Assembly: GCA_963556145.1 (NCBI GenBank) | Contig: OY744467.1 | Span: 2,294,001-2,358,000, forward strand | Length of the DNA: 64,000 bases | Source of the DNA: Hygrocybe punicea | Taxonomy: Eukaryota; Basidiomycota; Agaricomycetes; Agaricales; Hygrophoraceae | Direction: 5' to 3' | Shown: in pieces, positions 11,375 to 22,149 of the stretch | Layout: every line of letters starts with the position of its first letter | Numbering within the stretch: the stretch's first letter is position 1 | Position numbers and translations under genes: made by a program | Notes under the pieces: model-generated | The model's input: the letters and a program-made list of their open reading frames with translations, nothing else | Database searches by the model: none | What the model was told of the DNA's origin: nothing

Positions 11375-12577
11375 ATGCCAGGCCCCAGCAACAAAAAAGC
11401 TGCTACAAAGAAAGCAAAAGCCACGCACCATGTCAAGCCAACTCGAGCTGCCACACTTAGCGAATCGACTACAATAGACAAATACACAGTCAAATATAAA
11501 GATAACATCCGCGAAGCTGCCACCAACGAGTTCGACACTTCATTCGACAAGGCCAACGCCTTAAAAGAATTTTTCGAGATCGCATTTGCTCTTGGACAAT
11601 TTACAGCAGCCGAACAAGCATCCAAAAGAGCCATGAAAGCAGATGAAGACCAGCGAAGAGCCTACGACAATGGCCGATTGGTAGGATATGAAGCAGGGTA
11701 TGAGGATGGCAAGGACTTTGGCCAATACGACGGCTATACTGAAGGGTACAACGATGGCCGTTTGGATGCAGCCTGCCAATCGCCTGACACCGCGCAAACC
11801 AGCACACCATCGGTGAAGATATCAGCAACAACACAAACAGAATCACCGACCCAACACAGTCAGCCCGTCTATGCATCCGTGTCGTCACAAACGACAGCAC
11901 CGATCTTCCTTTCCGTAACAACACAAACCGGCTCAGCTACCAGCACACCTTCGCCAATGCCCATGTACGCCCACAAGACGATACAAGTTGTGCTGTGCAC
12001 ATACACCACCCCACTCGACACCACCCAAACAACGCGCTGCGTCCCAGCGCCTACTCAAACAACCCCATCCACCTTCACGTTCGCGTCAGTACAGACAGAC
12101 GAACCGCAAACACACCCACCAAAACCCAACGCACATGAAAACGCCTGCACATCCCCATGCGCACGCGAAAACGCATCTCAATACGCCCCAGCACGTCCAC
12201 CCACACCAAAAACAATGCCCGCTGCACCTGAACGTGCCACGTCACCAGGCCCACCGCGTATCGCAGTACCAGCCCACCCACACGCGTCGAGAATGGCCAC
12301 ACACGTCCCAGCACGTTCCCTGTCACCCAACACTAACCACGAGACCCGCCATGCCCCAACACCTGCCCAAACGGCCCCGCCTCTCGAGGAATCATCAACC
12401 CCGCTGCAAAACGCGTCCGAACGCGTCTCAAGTCCCACCCCGGCCCCAAAGCCCATGCCCGTGCAACAGAACACGCCCAAACGCACCCCAGACCCCGTTC
12501 CCCCCCCAAGTACATGCCCACATGTGCACACGCCAACCCAAAGTCACGACGCTGCCGTCCAGACGCCGCAATTGTGA
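11375..12577 (+). CDS. 400-residue protein with an eight-fold GX3 motif and a Thr/Pro-rich tail
   Basis: I chose the ATG at 11375 (MPGPSNKKAATKKAK) because the upstream in-frame Met leads only through LTR-leader-like sequence. Residues 1-30 are very basic and residues 40-98 look helical and charged. Residues 100-131 then have Gly at every fourth position (GRLVGYEAGYEDGKDFG, then QYDGYTEGYNDGRLDA), which makes eight GX3 units. A tandem GX3 helix of this kind is the hallmark of Yae1/Lto1-type proteins, where it mediates pairing. Here it is probably an oligomerisation helix of a gag-like protein, which is inference. From 135 on the chain is low-complexity, with repeated TTQT/SSQT words and Pro-rich blocks. 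It is the only substantial intact ORF of the TRIM-like element. Confidence 0.6.
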   Translation: MPGPSNKKAATKKAKATHHVKPTRAATLSESTTIDKYTVKYKDNIREAATNEFDTSFDKANALKEFFEIAFALGQFTAAEQASKRAMKADEDQRRAYDNGRLVGYEAGYEDGKDFGQYDGYTEGYNDGRLDAACQSPDTAQTSTPSVKISATTQTESPTQHSQPVYASVSSQTTAPIFLSVTTQTGSATSTPSPMPMYAHKTIQVVLCTYTTPLDTTQTTRCVPAPTQTTPSTFTFASVQTDEPQTHPPKPNAHENACTSPCARENASQYAPARPPTPKTMPAAPERATSPGPPRIAVPAHPHASRMATHVPARSLSPNTNHETRHAPTPAQTAPPLEESSTPLQNASERVSSPTPAPKPMPVQQNTPKRTPDPVPPPSTCPHVHTPTQSHDAAVQTPQL

Positions 12578-13208
12578 ACGCCAAGGCCAGACGCCATCGA
12601 GACGCCAACCAGCGCATCGGCGAGGCTCAGGGAGATGAGGAATATGAACATGAATATAGGGAATGACGTACCGACGGAGAATGAGACGACAATGGAGAAA
12701 ACGACGACGAGGACAGAGGAGATGAGTGAGGAGGTACCCGAGACCGCGACCAACGAGAATACGCGACAATGAGATAAGACGGCCCAACGGGAGGCCGCGA
12801 ATGGTCCCATTCGCACATCCAGCCCCCACATACATGCCCATGCCCACGTTACCCACGCAGCTTGACTGGGCCGAAGACGCCGCGACAATCCCACTCCGCC
12901 CTATTTTTGCAACCACATACCTGCCCCGTGACCTTTCGGCCCTCCGTTCCAACTCACGAAGACCGTTCGCCACCTTACAGTGCCGTATTCGACGACCACA
13001 ACCACAGACCCACCCTCGACGTGTTTTCATTGCCCCCACAGGCCCCATCATGACATGAAGCCACCCAGCCGGCATTGTTCCCAGACGGCCAATCATCACC
13101 AAGCCCTTTACCACAGCCAATTCAACCCCACGTCATTCCGAGCACCTCGATTGGGATCGTGACCCGCGACTCATGGACTTGAGTAGGGCTCTCCAGGCCC
13201 TAGGTTAG
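12578..13208 (+). pseudogene. Frameshifted C-terminal continuation of the TRIM ORF
   Basis: After the stop at 12577 open stretches continue in changing frames. They include LDWAEDAATIPLRPIF, a segment reading HEATQPALFPDGQSS, and a final short peptide SEHLDWDRDPRLMDLSRALQ ending at a TAG near 13208. The acidic Leu-rich ending looks like a genuine protein terminus, so the element once encoded a longer protein. The exact positions of the indels cannot be fixed without another copy. Confidence 0.4.
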
Positions 13209-13258
13209 AAGAGACCAAGGTAGACTTAGTTGTCTTTTACTCTATGATTATCTTTTGT

Positions 13259-13372
13259 CACTGCTTTTACCCCATCCCCATCTTGTTCTTTCCCTTTTCT
13301 TTTCTTTCTCCTTTGCTTTTCTTTCTCTTTTTCTTTTTCTTCTCTTTTTCTTCTCTTTTTCTTTTCTTGCTG
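13259..13372 (+). repeat. Pyrimidine tract
   Basis: Almost uninterrupted C/T sequence made of TTTTC, TTTCT and CTTTT words over about 115 bp, just inside the 3' LTR of the TRIM-like element. On the minus strand it is a purine tract that could form a triplex or act in priming. That role is inference. Confidence 0.7.
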
Positions 13373-13393
13373 GCAGCGGGGATGCTGCCATTT

Positions 13394-13536
13394 TGGAGGG
13401 AGGTGCATGAGGTAGATCACGTGACCTTCCCACGGTTCAATGCAGTAGATAGCCTTGTTTGGTAGTCAGTAGAGATTCTAGATTTAGCCTTAGCTTCTGA
13501 GCCCTGCGATCTGCTCAAGGACACTCTACGTGTCCA
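13394..13536 (+). repeat. 3' LTR of the TRIM-like element
   Basis: 143-bp copy of the 5' LTR. It differs at a handful of positions, several of them CpG transitions. Confidence 0.8.
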
Positions 13537-13773
13537 CCGGGGTGTGAGAGAGTCTCTGACCACCATTTCAGGTCGGAGATGAGGGACTTGGGTGGGAAAT
13601 GGTGGGTGAAGCAGTCGCCTTTGAAGGAGGCAATGAAATTGGAAAGGGAGGCAAGCCGGGAGCGGCCATCGGGGTAAACGAAGACGATGTGGCAGAGGGA
13701 ACTGTGTATTTTCATGATGTCTAGCATTTGGCAGCGGTTGGTTGAGAAGGATGTGATGAAGGAGGATGAACGA
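13537..13773 (-). pseudogene. RT thumb/connection segment of the YR retroelement
   Basis: Short coding island between the two insertions. On the minus strand it reads SSFITSFSTNRCQMLDIMKI, then HSSLCHIVFVYPDGRSRLAS and SLISDLKWWSETLSHP. These continue the RT domain whose upstream part ends at 14653 and whose downstream part starts at 10977. Its position is the proof that the TRIM-like element and the solo LTR are separate insertions into one gene. Confidence 0.75.
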
Positions 13774-14652
13774 TGTAGAGACTCAATGTCCCTCTGAGTC
13801 CGTACCATCGATATATCACGAATCCGGACGAACCCAACACTTCCAAACGATCCCCATTCCAACCCGACGTAACCTGATGTGATGTGACCCGATGTGACCG
13901 ACGTGACCCGACACATGCTGCTTTGTGACGGCCGCTTTTGGACCAAATCCAGCAGCCTCAGAAGCCCCGGAGTTCTAATAATAGGAGACGGATCTCATCG
14001 GACTCGATCCCCGACTTCAGACTTGCCTTATATACCCATCCCCTTGTCCCTTCGGAGATATATGTGAGATTTCAGATCTTTTTCTTGGATATTCCTTTTC
14101 CCCTCCATTTTCCTGTCTATGTCGCTTTGCAACCCCCCTTTCCACATACCCATTCCATCTTCTCTTTGTAGTTTCTATTGGCCGAAATAGACATGTCCGA
14201 AAGTAGACTACACACTCATGTACTATAAAAACGGTCCCCAACGACCGTACAAAAAAAGAGATACCATTAGTCCCCGTTTTCCTACAGTCAGAATCTTCTT
14301 TAATCCCTTCAAAATGCTCGTCCTCGTAGACCCTTAGCTTTTTATAGTTCACTTCATCATCTTTATCACTGTTCCTGTATATTTGTTCATTGTTTCCGAC
14401 CCAACCCAACCCAACCCGCCGTACCCGACATTGTCGGCATCGTCAGGTTCTTTGTTATTTATCCATTTTAGTCCGTTCATCGCCGGATTCATCATTATTT
14501 GTCTAGTTTTACATGGCGGCTTACATTTTTACTTCCATTTCCACCTTTTACTACCATTCCCAACACTGACTTATCCACCGTCACTTCTACGCTGACACCC
14601 CAGGCTAGGATCTTCTTTATTGTTCTGAAGCCACCCCGAACCCGCATCTACA
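13774..14652 (-). mobile_element. Solo LTR, family B
   Basis: An 879-bp sequence whose reverse complement begins TGTAGATGCGGGTTC and ends CTCTACA. It matches a second copy split between 41155-41363 and 51648-52305. It contains a TATA box beside a short inverted repeat (near 14225-14250) and runs of GTGACCCGA-like words near the other end. It interrupts the RT gene of the YR retroelement. A clean 5-bp target duplication is not obvious: the flanking gene sequence is TTCAT on one side and resumes at (CA)TCGTTCAT on the other. Confidence 0.75.
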
Positions 14653-15880
14653 ATGAAGGAGGAATTTTAGGCATTTGGTTTCAGGGAGGGAGACTTGTTT
14701 GGATTTGATGTTCCAGAGGAAGCCGAGGTAGGTAAATGAGGAGTTGAAGTCTTGGCCTTTGTCAGGGTGCCAGGGGATTTGCAAGGGGGTGATGTGCTGT
14801 AGGGCGCTAGCACGGTCATAGGAGTAAGTGTAAGGAGGGGTGGAGCCGGTAATGGGGGTGCAGAAAACGGAGAGGTCATCTTCGTATTTATTAATGGGTC
14901 GGACACCTTCGGACATCCAGATATCGATGCCGGCATTGGAGATCATGCCAGCATTACTGCTAGAAGAGGAGCAGCAGAAAGGGCAAACGTGGTCTGGGTA
15001 AAAGCCATCCGAGCTTTGTACTACAAACCATGGCTTGTGCTCGGGGTGGATAGGACAGGTATGGTGGAATTTTGCAATGTCTAGTGTCATTGCTTGTGTG
15101 CTGGGGGGGGCATTGGCAATCTATGGGGTAGGGGGTAAGCACTGAAATGGGTGACGAAAAACAGGGACCCCAAATGGGTGGTATAGCCCGAATAGGCGGC
15201 AGTGAAGCCAAAATAGGCGGGATTTGGTGCCAGGATGGGCAACGGGTTGTGTACCCTAATGGGTATGGGGGAGGCAGTAAGGGAGGGAACTCACAATTTC
15301 TGAAATTTTGGCAGTGGAGGCGAAACAAGTGGGGAATTTGGAGTTATTGACGAAATGGTTGGTGGATGGGTGTAGGCGATCACCTTTGGACAGATGATGA
15401 CATATTCTCAGTTTGTCAGGTAGGCCATCTGGCTGCGGTTGGGAATTGACAATAATCGGGGAGGATTGGAAAGGGCCTTTGAGGATTTGTTCCATCTCTT
15501 CACGGGAGAAGGGGCCACTCATGCGCTGGGATTTGACTTCTTCTACAAGGTAATCTTTGATATAGTCTGCATGGAGGAGGGCAGAAGGGTGATTCGGGAA
15601 GATTACTGTTTCTTTGAGAGGTGGAAACTCCCCCATTGGGAAGCCAAATCTGAGGTTGCAGACTAGGAAAGGATATTTGTTGGAGAGGCTGTGTTTGTCT
15701 AGGAAGAAGGCAAAGGCATCTGCAGAGTATGGCGTTAGGATGCAAGAGAAGATGGCATCGTGGGAAGGAGAACGGGGCAGCAGGGAAATGCAGGGGTCAT
15801 GTCTAAGAGGAAGTCGTGTTTGGGGTCGTGGAAATCGAGGAGGTTGAGAGTCGTGATGTCAGAGTTTCTTGGGGGGTTCT
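14653..15880 (-). pseudogene. Reverse transcriptase N-terminal and palm part of the YR retroelement
   Basis: From about 15880 the minus strand reads AFAFFLDKHSLSNKYPFLVC, GFPMGEFPPL, HADYIKDYLVEEVKSQRMSG and PDKLRICHHLSKGDR (the RT finger), then on to KYEDDLSVF. The last is the catalytic palm motif, here Y-E-D-D where Y-x-D-D is expected. A zinc-finger-like CPIHPEHKPWF...CPFCC insert lies between. The region needs one frame change near 15090-15256. The segment ends at KQVSLPETKCLKFL, where the family-B LTR is inserted. Confidence 0.65.
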
Positions 15881-17238
15881 TTGCAGCAGGTCCAGGAGAA
15901 GGAGAAGTGGTTCTTGTCTCTGCAGAAGGTGCAGCGGTGTGTGTGTTTTTCTCCGTGGGTGCAAGCTGCAGCCTCACCTTTGAAGTTCCAGATTCTGCAG
16001 AGGATGGAAGCGCCTCTAATGGTGATAATATCATTGTCACGGATACAGGAGTAGAGGGCAGAGCCATCTTCAAAGGAAGTAGCAGTGCAATTCGGGAAGA
16101 AATGGCCCCTGCGACAACAGATGAGGCAGACGGTGATCGAGGGGTCACCACTGCTGCCTTTGCGAAAGGGGTGGGAGGGACAGGAGGAGCCAGAGGCGAT
16201 GGGACGTTCTGGGAACGGGGTTTTGTGGAGGAAGGTAGAAGGGTGCCAGGAGGGAATAGAGAAGGTGGAGGGGTGTTCAGATTTCTTGATGACGAAGAGC
16301 ATTTTTTGCTTTTCATATTCTTAGTCATAGAAGTTAGCCAAGTATGCGAAGGGGAGAGAATTATAATCTTTTCTCATATGGATGTCGAGTTCGAGGATGG
16401 CAGGGAAATATTCCACTGCATCTTCACGACTCTTGAAAAAACCGAAGTGGGAGTCCCAGCGCGCGTACCAAGTGCCTTCTGAGCCGTCTTTACCGGTAAG
16501 GGAGGCAAAGCGCACGTAATTGCACAAGGCTTCGATCCATGCCTGGTGGGATAGGTCTGTTTCTTTGCCGTACTTTGTCTCAAAGGCCTCGATATCGAGG
16601 ACTTGTGGGGATTTGGCACCGGGTTTGACAGGGTTGATTTTTCTGAGGGTTAAGGTACTGGAGTCACAGTTTATGGCACAGAGGGAAGCATTGGTAAAGA
16701 GGGAGAGAGGTGAGTAGATGCGGTATGTAGAGAGGTCGTAATGAATTTGGTGAAAGCCCAAGGTTGTGGGGATGCCGGGGATGATCTCTACTTCGCCTTC
16801 CGTATCTCTATGTTATTTTTTGGTTTTCTTGGGGGGGGAGTCATTGAGGTCAGAATCCATACGACGTTTGAGGAAAGCGGAAAAAAGTTCTTTAGAAATG
16901 GGGGAAAAGAGGGAAAGGGAGTTTTGAAGGGAGGAGGAAGGGGTAGGTTATTCTATGGTGTCGGGAATGGTGATAAGAGAAGAATTTTGGGAAACGGGGA
17001 GGGAAGGGGAGTCAGGATTGGCAAGAATGTATGCGCGTTTCAAGTCTCGTTCATTATTATGGTCTGATTTCTCTTTGTTGATGGCGAGTTTTCGGAACCG
17101 AGGGAGTTTCTTTAGGCATGCTGAGATGATGGAATTGAGGTGGGTTTTTGGAGTATGAGCGGGAGTGGAAGGAGGAGGAGTGGGAGTGTCATTGTGAGGT
17201 GGAATTGTATTACTGGTGGAAGGAACAGAGGCTGTCAT
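15858..17238 (-). pseudogene. Gag-like protein of the YR retroelement
   Basis: The protein starts MTASVPSTSNTIPP at 17238. The middle has QVLDIEAFETKYGKE and WYARWDSHFGFFKSREDAVE around 16600-16430, typical of the gag-like ORF of fungal YR elements. After a Ser/Pro-rich stretch a Cys/His cluster follows: VCLICCRRGHFFPNCTAT, then CTHGEKHTHRCTFCRDKNHF, ending in EPPKKL at 15859. The cluster probably binds nucleic acid. At least one frame change or intron (about 16950-16760 and 16320) is needed to join the parts. The start region is preceded by a pyrimidine-rich leader on the minus strand. Confidence 0.6.
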
Positions 17239-18534
17239 GGGGGTGAAAAAAGGGGAAGTGGGAGAAGGAAAGGTAGAGGATTATGGAGTATGAAGTACTA
17301 AGAAGTATATTCACAAAAGAGAAGAGAAAAAACAGTGAGTGAGTCGAGACGTGCAGTGATGATGCGGAGGCAGAAGAAAGAGATAAGGTTTTCCGATTTG
17401 AGTTCGGTCGGTTATACAAATTGGAGGGTGGACTTTCACCAGCAACTTCCTTTAGCGTATCCTTAGATAACTTTATGGCTGCGCTTATAGTTATCACGGA
17501 TTTGACTAATCAAGCTCTGCAGTATTTTGGGGCCAGAATAAGTGTGTATGTCACAGGCCCTGAAACAGTGGGGCCCATAGAAGGAATATATTACACGAGA
17601 AAGATAGGTTCAATGCTAATAACTATTAAGGAAATCGTATGGGTTGTTACAGCTGAAGAAGGGGTGGTGCAGTCACGTGACTGGGTTCCCACGACCTACC
17701 TGTGGTGAGGGTGAATCTGAAGTAGGTAATGGTCAAAAAAGACACAGTGCACGGCACCTTGCTAGTTGTAAGTTGTAATTGCAGGATGTTTCATGGACAT
17801 CGAGATTCAGGGGAATGGTGGTCCATGGCCACATACACAGTGATAGACTCCAGGCTTATGCTCTCCATCACGAAGCATCTATAGTTTGGGAAATCCTAGT
17901 AGCCGTCCTGGACACGACTTGCTAACATTTGATACGCAAGATGATCTGGAAAATGAATCAGAGGGAGGGCAGGCGGTTACGGAAATTTTGAGCTAGCTGC
18001 CGCGGCACTGATACGACCATACAGGCTTTGATCCACCTCGGTGACCCCGAGGCGACGGAGTTAGATAAAAGAACTATGAAAAAGTATTCTCGCAGTTTGT
18101 AGCGGTCCAACCCACCACTAAACCGAGGTCATGATCACGGTCGAGTGTCCGAGTACAGGACAATCAAAAATTCTCAATTTCAGGTCAACAAATTCGTCAC
18201 TACAGACTGTACATGCCCAAATGTAAATGGGTTAGTTGTTTTGGCCTGATACTGGTGTCTGTGGGGAAAATAAAAAAAATAAAAAAATAAAACATAATAA
18301 TAAGAGGAACATCCCAACAGGCAGAGCCGTGAAATGAAGTTTACATAAGCCACCATTCTGACTCCACATGGCTATGGTGCTTGGGATACTCGTGTAGATA
18401 ATCTCACTAAGCTAAGGATACTTGCTAAGATGAGGATACTCGCATAGATTTGCGGTACTCGCATAGATGATGAACAGGATACTCAGGTAAGTTCTTATTT
18501 CTCATGCTGCCTATCAGTCTGTCAACAAAGCCTC
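17239..18534. other. Gene-free stretch with a perfect E-box palindrome
   Basis: No coding region is supported over 1.3 kb. The left part is the leader of the YR retroelement. A perfect 14-bp palindrome CAGTCACGTGACTG lies at 17670-17683 with the E-box CACGTG at its centre. Around 18385-18490 short words such as GGATACTCG and CATAGAT recur irregularly. An A-rich run is at 18270-18303. Confidence 0.6.
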
Positions 18535-19969
18535 CTAGCACGGCTTCATCACACGTTTTGGGTTCCTCCCCCCACATTCAACGTTCCCACAGTCTTTGCA
18601 TGGATTCTGGCAATCCTTTACTCGTTGCCTTCCTGGACAGGTGTCCACCGAGGCACATTTCTGGCAGGTATGTGTCTGTCGTTGCCTTTTGATTGACTGT
18701 GACTGATCTACTCCCCCTGCAACCATTTTTTGGGATAGCTGCTCAACCTGCACCCGCGAACTATGACCACAGGTGGGAAGTGCAAATGGTGGCACAGGAG
18801 AACCAGATGCCGGCACCTGCTGGGTTACATTGGTGAGTAGTTGGTGGTTGAGCAAATGTTGATGTATGTCTGTGGTAGAAGGTATTGCTGCCAGCTCTAC
18901 ATCAGACCACGAGAGCCCAGATGTGGCTCAGTTTCTGGGCCAGAAGCAAGGTCATGCCTCCCTAGGTGCACCGAAGACTGAGGATCTCTTATTGACATAC
19001 TCATAGACACCACAGATCGAGTTTCCAAATCCAGTTCTTGTTCGTACAGTGCAACAACCAGCGGGATGGGGTTGGCAACAAGGTCCAGTGACCATGATTC
19101 AGTCGAGATTGGCAAGGTCTGTGGTCTATTTTGCATTGAGGTCAGCATTGATGACATAGAAGGGCCAGATGGACATGGAAAGCCCGATTCTGGGAGATGG
19201 AGAAGGCCACTCAGGTTGAGCAAGGGTTGCAACGGCTGTTCAGGAATGGGTGGGGCATTCTGAGATCGACGGGGGTCATGAATGAGTCGTGACAATGATT
19301 TCTGAGATGAGAGCGTGAGCGACAACACTTCCTTTACATGTATGTTTGATTTCCATTTTGTGTAGTGCTCAACAAGCTGTTAATTCTAGTCAGCACAGTT
19401 TCATACCTGAGATGATGTGGCTCTGTACCTTGTAAAAAATATTATCATCAGCATCTGCCTTTGAGTTCCACACTTTGACTGCGAGTTTCCACTGAGGCTC
19501 TCCATTCTTTGCAGGAGTGAATGATGGTTCAGTCTTCATGAGAGATGAGAACAGATTTCTCTCAGATGGTGAGTGAACTGGGAGAACAGCCTTTTGTGTG
19601 CCTTGCATGGCAGCTAGAAATTGATGCTGATGTTTTTTGTCAACTGCAGGCAAGAATGCTGCCATGCCACTTGAGAACTGGATTTCATGTGGAATGGGTA
19701 AGATACTGATGACCTCCTTTGTTGGCACATAGAGATTCCCATTAGTGTTGCCGAAGTTCGGTTCGGTCCGGTTTTTTGCTATTTTTGAAAAACCGGAACC
19801 AGAACCAATGGTTCAGTTCAGCGAAATGCCAAACCCGAACTGGAACCGTGTCGAACGGTTTCATGGCGTTCGGTCTGTGTTCAAACGCGGTTCGAACCGC
19901 GAACCCACCTCCAAATACCTCGCGTGGGCCAGACGCGGCTGTCACCCTCACGAGGTAGATGGGGGGGCT

Positions 19970-20271
19970 CCGTCTGTTTTTGCGAGGTTGGGTTGGGGCC
20001 AGGCACTTCCCATGGGCGTCCACGCATGCTACCTACCTCGCGAAGAACGGGGACGCGTCAATTGACACGCTCCGTCTGTTTTCGCGAGGTTGGATGGGGC
20101 CGGGGACTTTCCATGGGCGTCCGCGCGTGCTGACGACCTCGCGAAGAACGGGGCACGTCAATTGACATGCTCCGTCTGTTTTCGCGAGGTTGGATGGGGC
20201 TGGGGACTTCCTATGGGCGTCCGCACATCAATTGACGCGGCTAGGGCATGTTCGTGAGGTGGGTCTTCGTC
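19970..20271. repeat. Three tandem units of about 101 bp
   Basis: CCGTCTGTTTT(T/C)GCGAGGTTGG begins units at 19970, 20072 and 20172, each followed by GGGGC(C/T)(A/G)GG, a CATGGGCGTCC-like stretch and CCTCGCGAAGAACGGGG. The third unit is truncated. They lie inside the non-autonomous hAT element. Confidence 0.8.
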
Positions 20272-20336
20272 GTCGCCTCGTCCATTCCCCTCGTTAGCCG
20301 ATGTCGTTGGGACTGGATTTGGGGGACGTACCTGGC

Positions 20337-20535
20337 TGCTGCCGCCGGTGTTGCTCTGCTGCTGCTGCTGCTGCTGCCGTTGCCGCTGCCGCCGCTGCTG
20401 CTGCTGCTGTTGCTGTTGCCGCTGCCGCTGCTGCTGTTGCCGTTGCTGCTGCTGCTGTTGCCATTGCCGCTGCTGCTGCTGCTGCTGCTGTTGCCGTTGC
20501 CGTTGCTGCTGCTGCTGCTGTTGTTGCGGTCATTT
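20337..20535. repeat. CTG/CCG/TTG trinucleotide tract
   Basis: About 200 bp made almost entirely of GCTGCTGC, CCGCTGCCG and GTTGC triplets, open in most frames simply because of composition. It lies within the non-autonomous hAT element; I do not treat the open frames as genes. Confidence 0.9.
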
Positions 20536-22149
20536 GGCCGTCGTCGTCGTCGTCGTTGGGGTGGTGGTATGTAGTGTTGCCACTGCCATTGCTGCTGCTG
20601 CCGCTGCTGCCATCGATTCACTCCGACTCGTGTTGGAACGCGAGGGAGGTTGTTGGGTGGAGTTGACCGCGGGCGCCTTCTTTATGCGGTCAAGGTGGGC
20701 CATGGGGGGCTGTTCTATATAATAAAATGTCAGTAAAATATAGTATGAGGCCGTTACTTACCGTGGTTGTTGAGTAACGTTCAAGTTAGTGTTTCGCGTG
20801 AGTATGTTTAAGGTCACATGACCTAAGTTCACGCGACTGCATAGAAAAAAATGTGAAAAATTAAGTATCTAAATGAGTATCTACGTAGGTAACTATACAT
20901 TACGGTTCGCGGTTTGAACCGCATTTGACTGCGGTTTGAACCGCATGTCAGTGCCAGAACCGCAAACTGAACCAGCGGTTCGGTTCAGCCAAATGGCTGA
21001 ACCAGAACCGAACTTCCGGTTCGGTTCGCGGTTCAAACCGGGTTCGGATCGGTTCTGAACCGAACTTCGGCATCACTAATTCCCATTAATCCAACCAGAA
21101 ATCTCCACCGGTCTAATCAGTGACTCCTGGAGACTCAACAGATGTTGTTGAATACTATTTGTAAGCCAGATTGAGAAAGGTCCTTTGAAATGTTGCCCTG
21201 TTGTATTGAGTGTGCAAACAGATATAATTTAGATTGGATGAGTATCAGAGAACTCACCACCATATTATGTTGCAAGACAAAATCTTGAAGCCTGGTTTGA
21301 ACATGATGGATAGAAGCCCCAAATTTGGGCAGCCATGAATGGATATGTGTGTGGACACCACCCTCCATTGAATTTGTCCCCCGAACACAGTGGTACAAGG
21401 GAAGTCCATTGTTATCCACATCCATTATTGTATACAAAGGAATGCCAGAGGGGACCAAAACAAAGCCATTCTGAATAAGGTCCAAAACATGTTTTGCTGT
21501 CTTCCAATTATCAGATGAGAAGAGTGGCCTATGTATCTCAGGATCCAGTAATGGTCCATAGGTACAGAAAACTTGTCGCACAAGTGGATAGAGGATTTTG
21601 GGGGGTGAGATGATATATTTGCAGCAATGATGAAGCCATCATGGGGATAAGTTTTGGAGGCCCTCATAAGTACAGGGAGGGTTTTGAGTTGCTCCCCAGA
21701 CATTTATCTGAGCTTTGCAGCCTCCCTAGGAGTCTTGCTTAAGCAATGTACTTTATAATGCAAATCAAGTTTAAACAGAACTTTGTTTAAACAGACAGCT
21801 AATTTTACGTGTTTAAACAGGAGTAATTTAAGTAGTGGGTAATGAAACTTGGATTTAATGGAATCCGAAATTCAGAGCTCAGTGGATTAAACACACATGG
21901 TTGAAGTGATTTAAATTAAATACATTGAGCAGATTAAACATTGTTGAATCGGATGAAACACAATCCTAGCAGTAGACCCAGTCGTTTTGGTTAACCCAAT
22001 CGCAGATATAGTTGCAAAAGGTAGGTACACATAGCGCAGTTGCTTGCTGGGGGGGTAGGTTAACCCAAGAGACAGCTCTTGCTGGGGAAATGTGGGGTGG
22101 TAGGTTGACCCAGGTACAGCTCTTGCTGGTCAAGGGTGGCAGGGTGGGT

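Larger units (their letters stand above)
10978..13536 (+). mobile_element. TRIM/LARD-like LTR element, 2559 bp, with its own ORF
   Basis: Direct repeats at 10978-11119 and 13394-13536 (about 142 bp, TGGAG to GTGTCCA) bound the element. They share long identical runs, for example AGGTAGATCACGTGACCTTC. The flanks both read CCGG (ACCGG before, CCGGGG after), giving a 4-5 bp target duplication, and the RT/RNase H frame of the host element resumes across the site. There is no RT, protease or integrase, so it is non-autonomous. The internal part holds an open frame (11375-12577), a frameshifted tail to about 13208 and a pyrimidine tract at 13259-13372. A purine run GGAGGGAGG sits at the start of the 3' repeat. 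Confidence 0.75.
9094..17238 (-). mobile_element. Tyrosine-recombinase retroelement (DIRS/Ngaro type), twice interrupted
   Basis: Taken together the minus-strand pieces give gag-like protein (17238-15858), RT and RNase H (about 15880-14653, 13773-13537 and 10977-10485) and tyrosine recombinase (10421-9094). Gag, RT/RH, YR is the order of YR retroelements of the Ngaro/PAT type. The coding frame runs across two foreign blocks: a TRIM-like element at 10978-13536 and a solo LTR at 13774-14652. Both interruptions fall inside the RT/RNase H gene, so they are younger than this element. I could not find the split or inverted terminal repeats such elements should have, so outer limits are those of the coding region. 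Confidence 0.75.
19735..21086. mobile_element. Non-autonomous hAT element (19743-21078) with 8-bp target duplication
   Basis: Both ends read inwards as TAGTG(T/A)TGCCGAAGTTCGGTTC, about 22 bp with one mismatch. They are flanked by the exact 8-bp duplication ATTCCCAT at 19735-19742 and 21079-21086, as for hAT elements. The subterminal regions are full of GGTTCG/CGAACC words in both orientations. No transposase is encoded. Inside are three copies of a roughly 101-bp unit and a long CTG/CCG tract. The target is the coding sequence of the ORF at 18535-21703. Confidence 0.92.
18535..21703 (-). pseudogene. Multi-copy mushroom ORF (GTNSxEGGVH family) cut by a hAT insertion
   Basis: From 21703 the minus strand encodes SGEQLKTLPVLMRASKTYPH, a block with PEIHRPLFSSDNWKTAKHVL, and LPLYHCVRGTNSMEGGVHTH. 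After the 1336-bp insertion at 19743-21078 the frame resumes with VISILPIPHEIQFSSG and AAMQGTQKAVLPVHSPSERN. A Pro/Ser-rich linker and a Cys-rich end follow (CQKCASVDTCPGRQ...CKDCGNVECGGRNP). I know GTNSxEGGVH with a PVHTPxE block from transposon-associated proteins in Agaricomycetes, often fused to a 3'-5' exonuclease-like part, but cannot name the enzyme. The N-terminal region is missing upstream of 21703. The interruption makes the gene non-functional. Confidence 0.6.

Noticed and set aside
12428..13120. Minus-strand ORF of 230 codons opposite the TRIM gene
   Set aside because: Antisense shadow of a Pro/Thr/Arg-rich coding region; codon composition mirrors the plus-strand ORF.
20241..20722. 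Poly-Ser/Asn, poly-Ala, poly-Leu or poly-Cys proteins
   Set aside because: Frames of a trinucleotide tract inside a non-autonomous hAT element; compositional artefacts.
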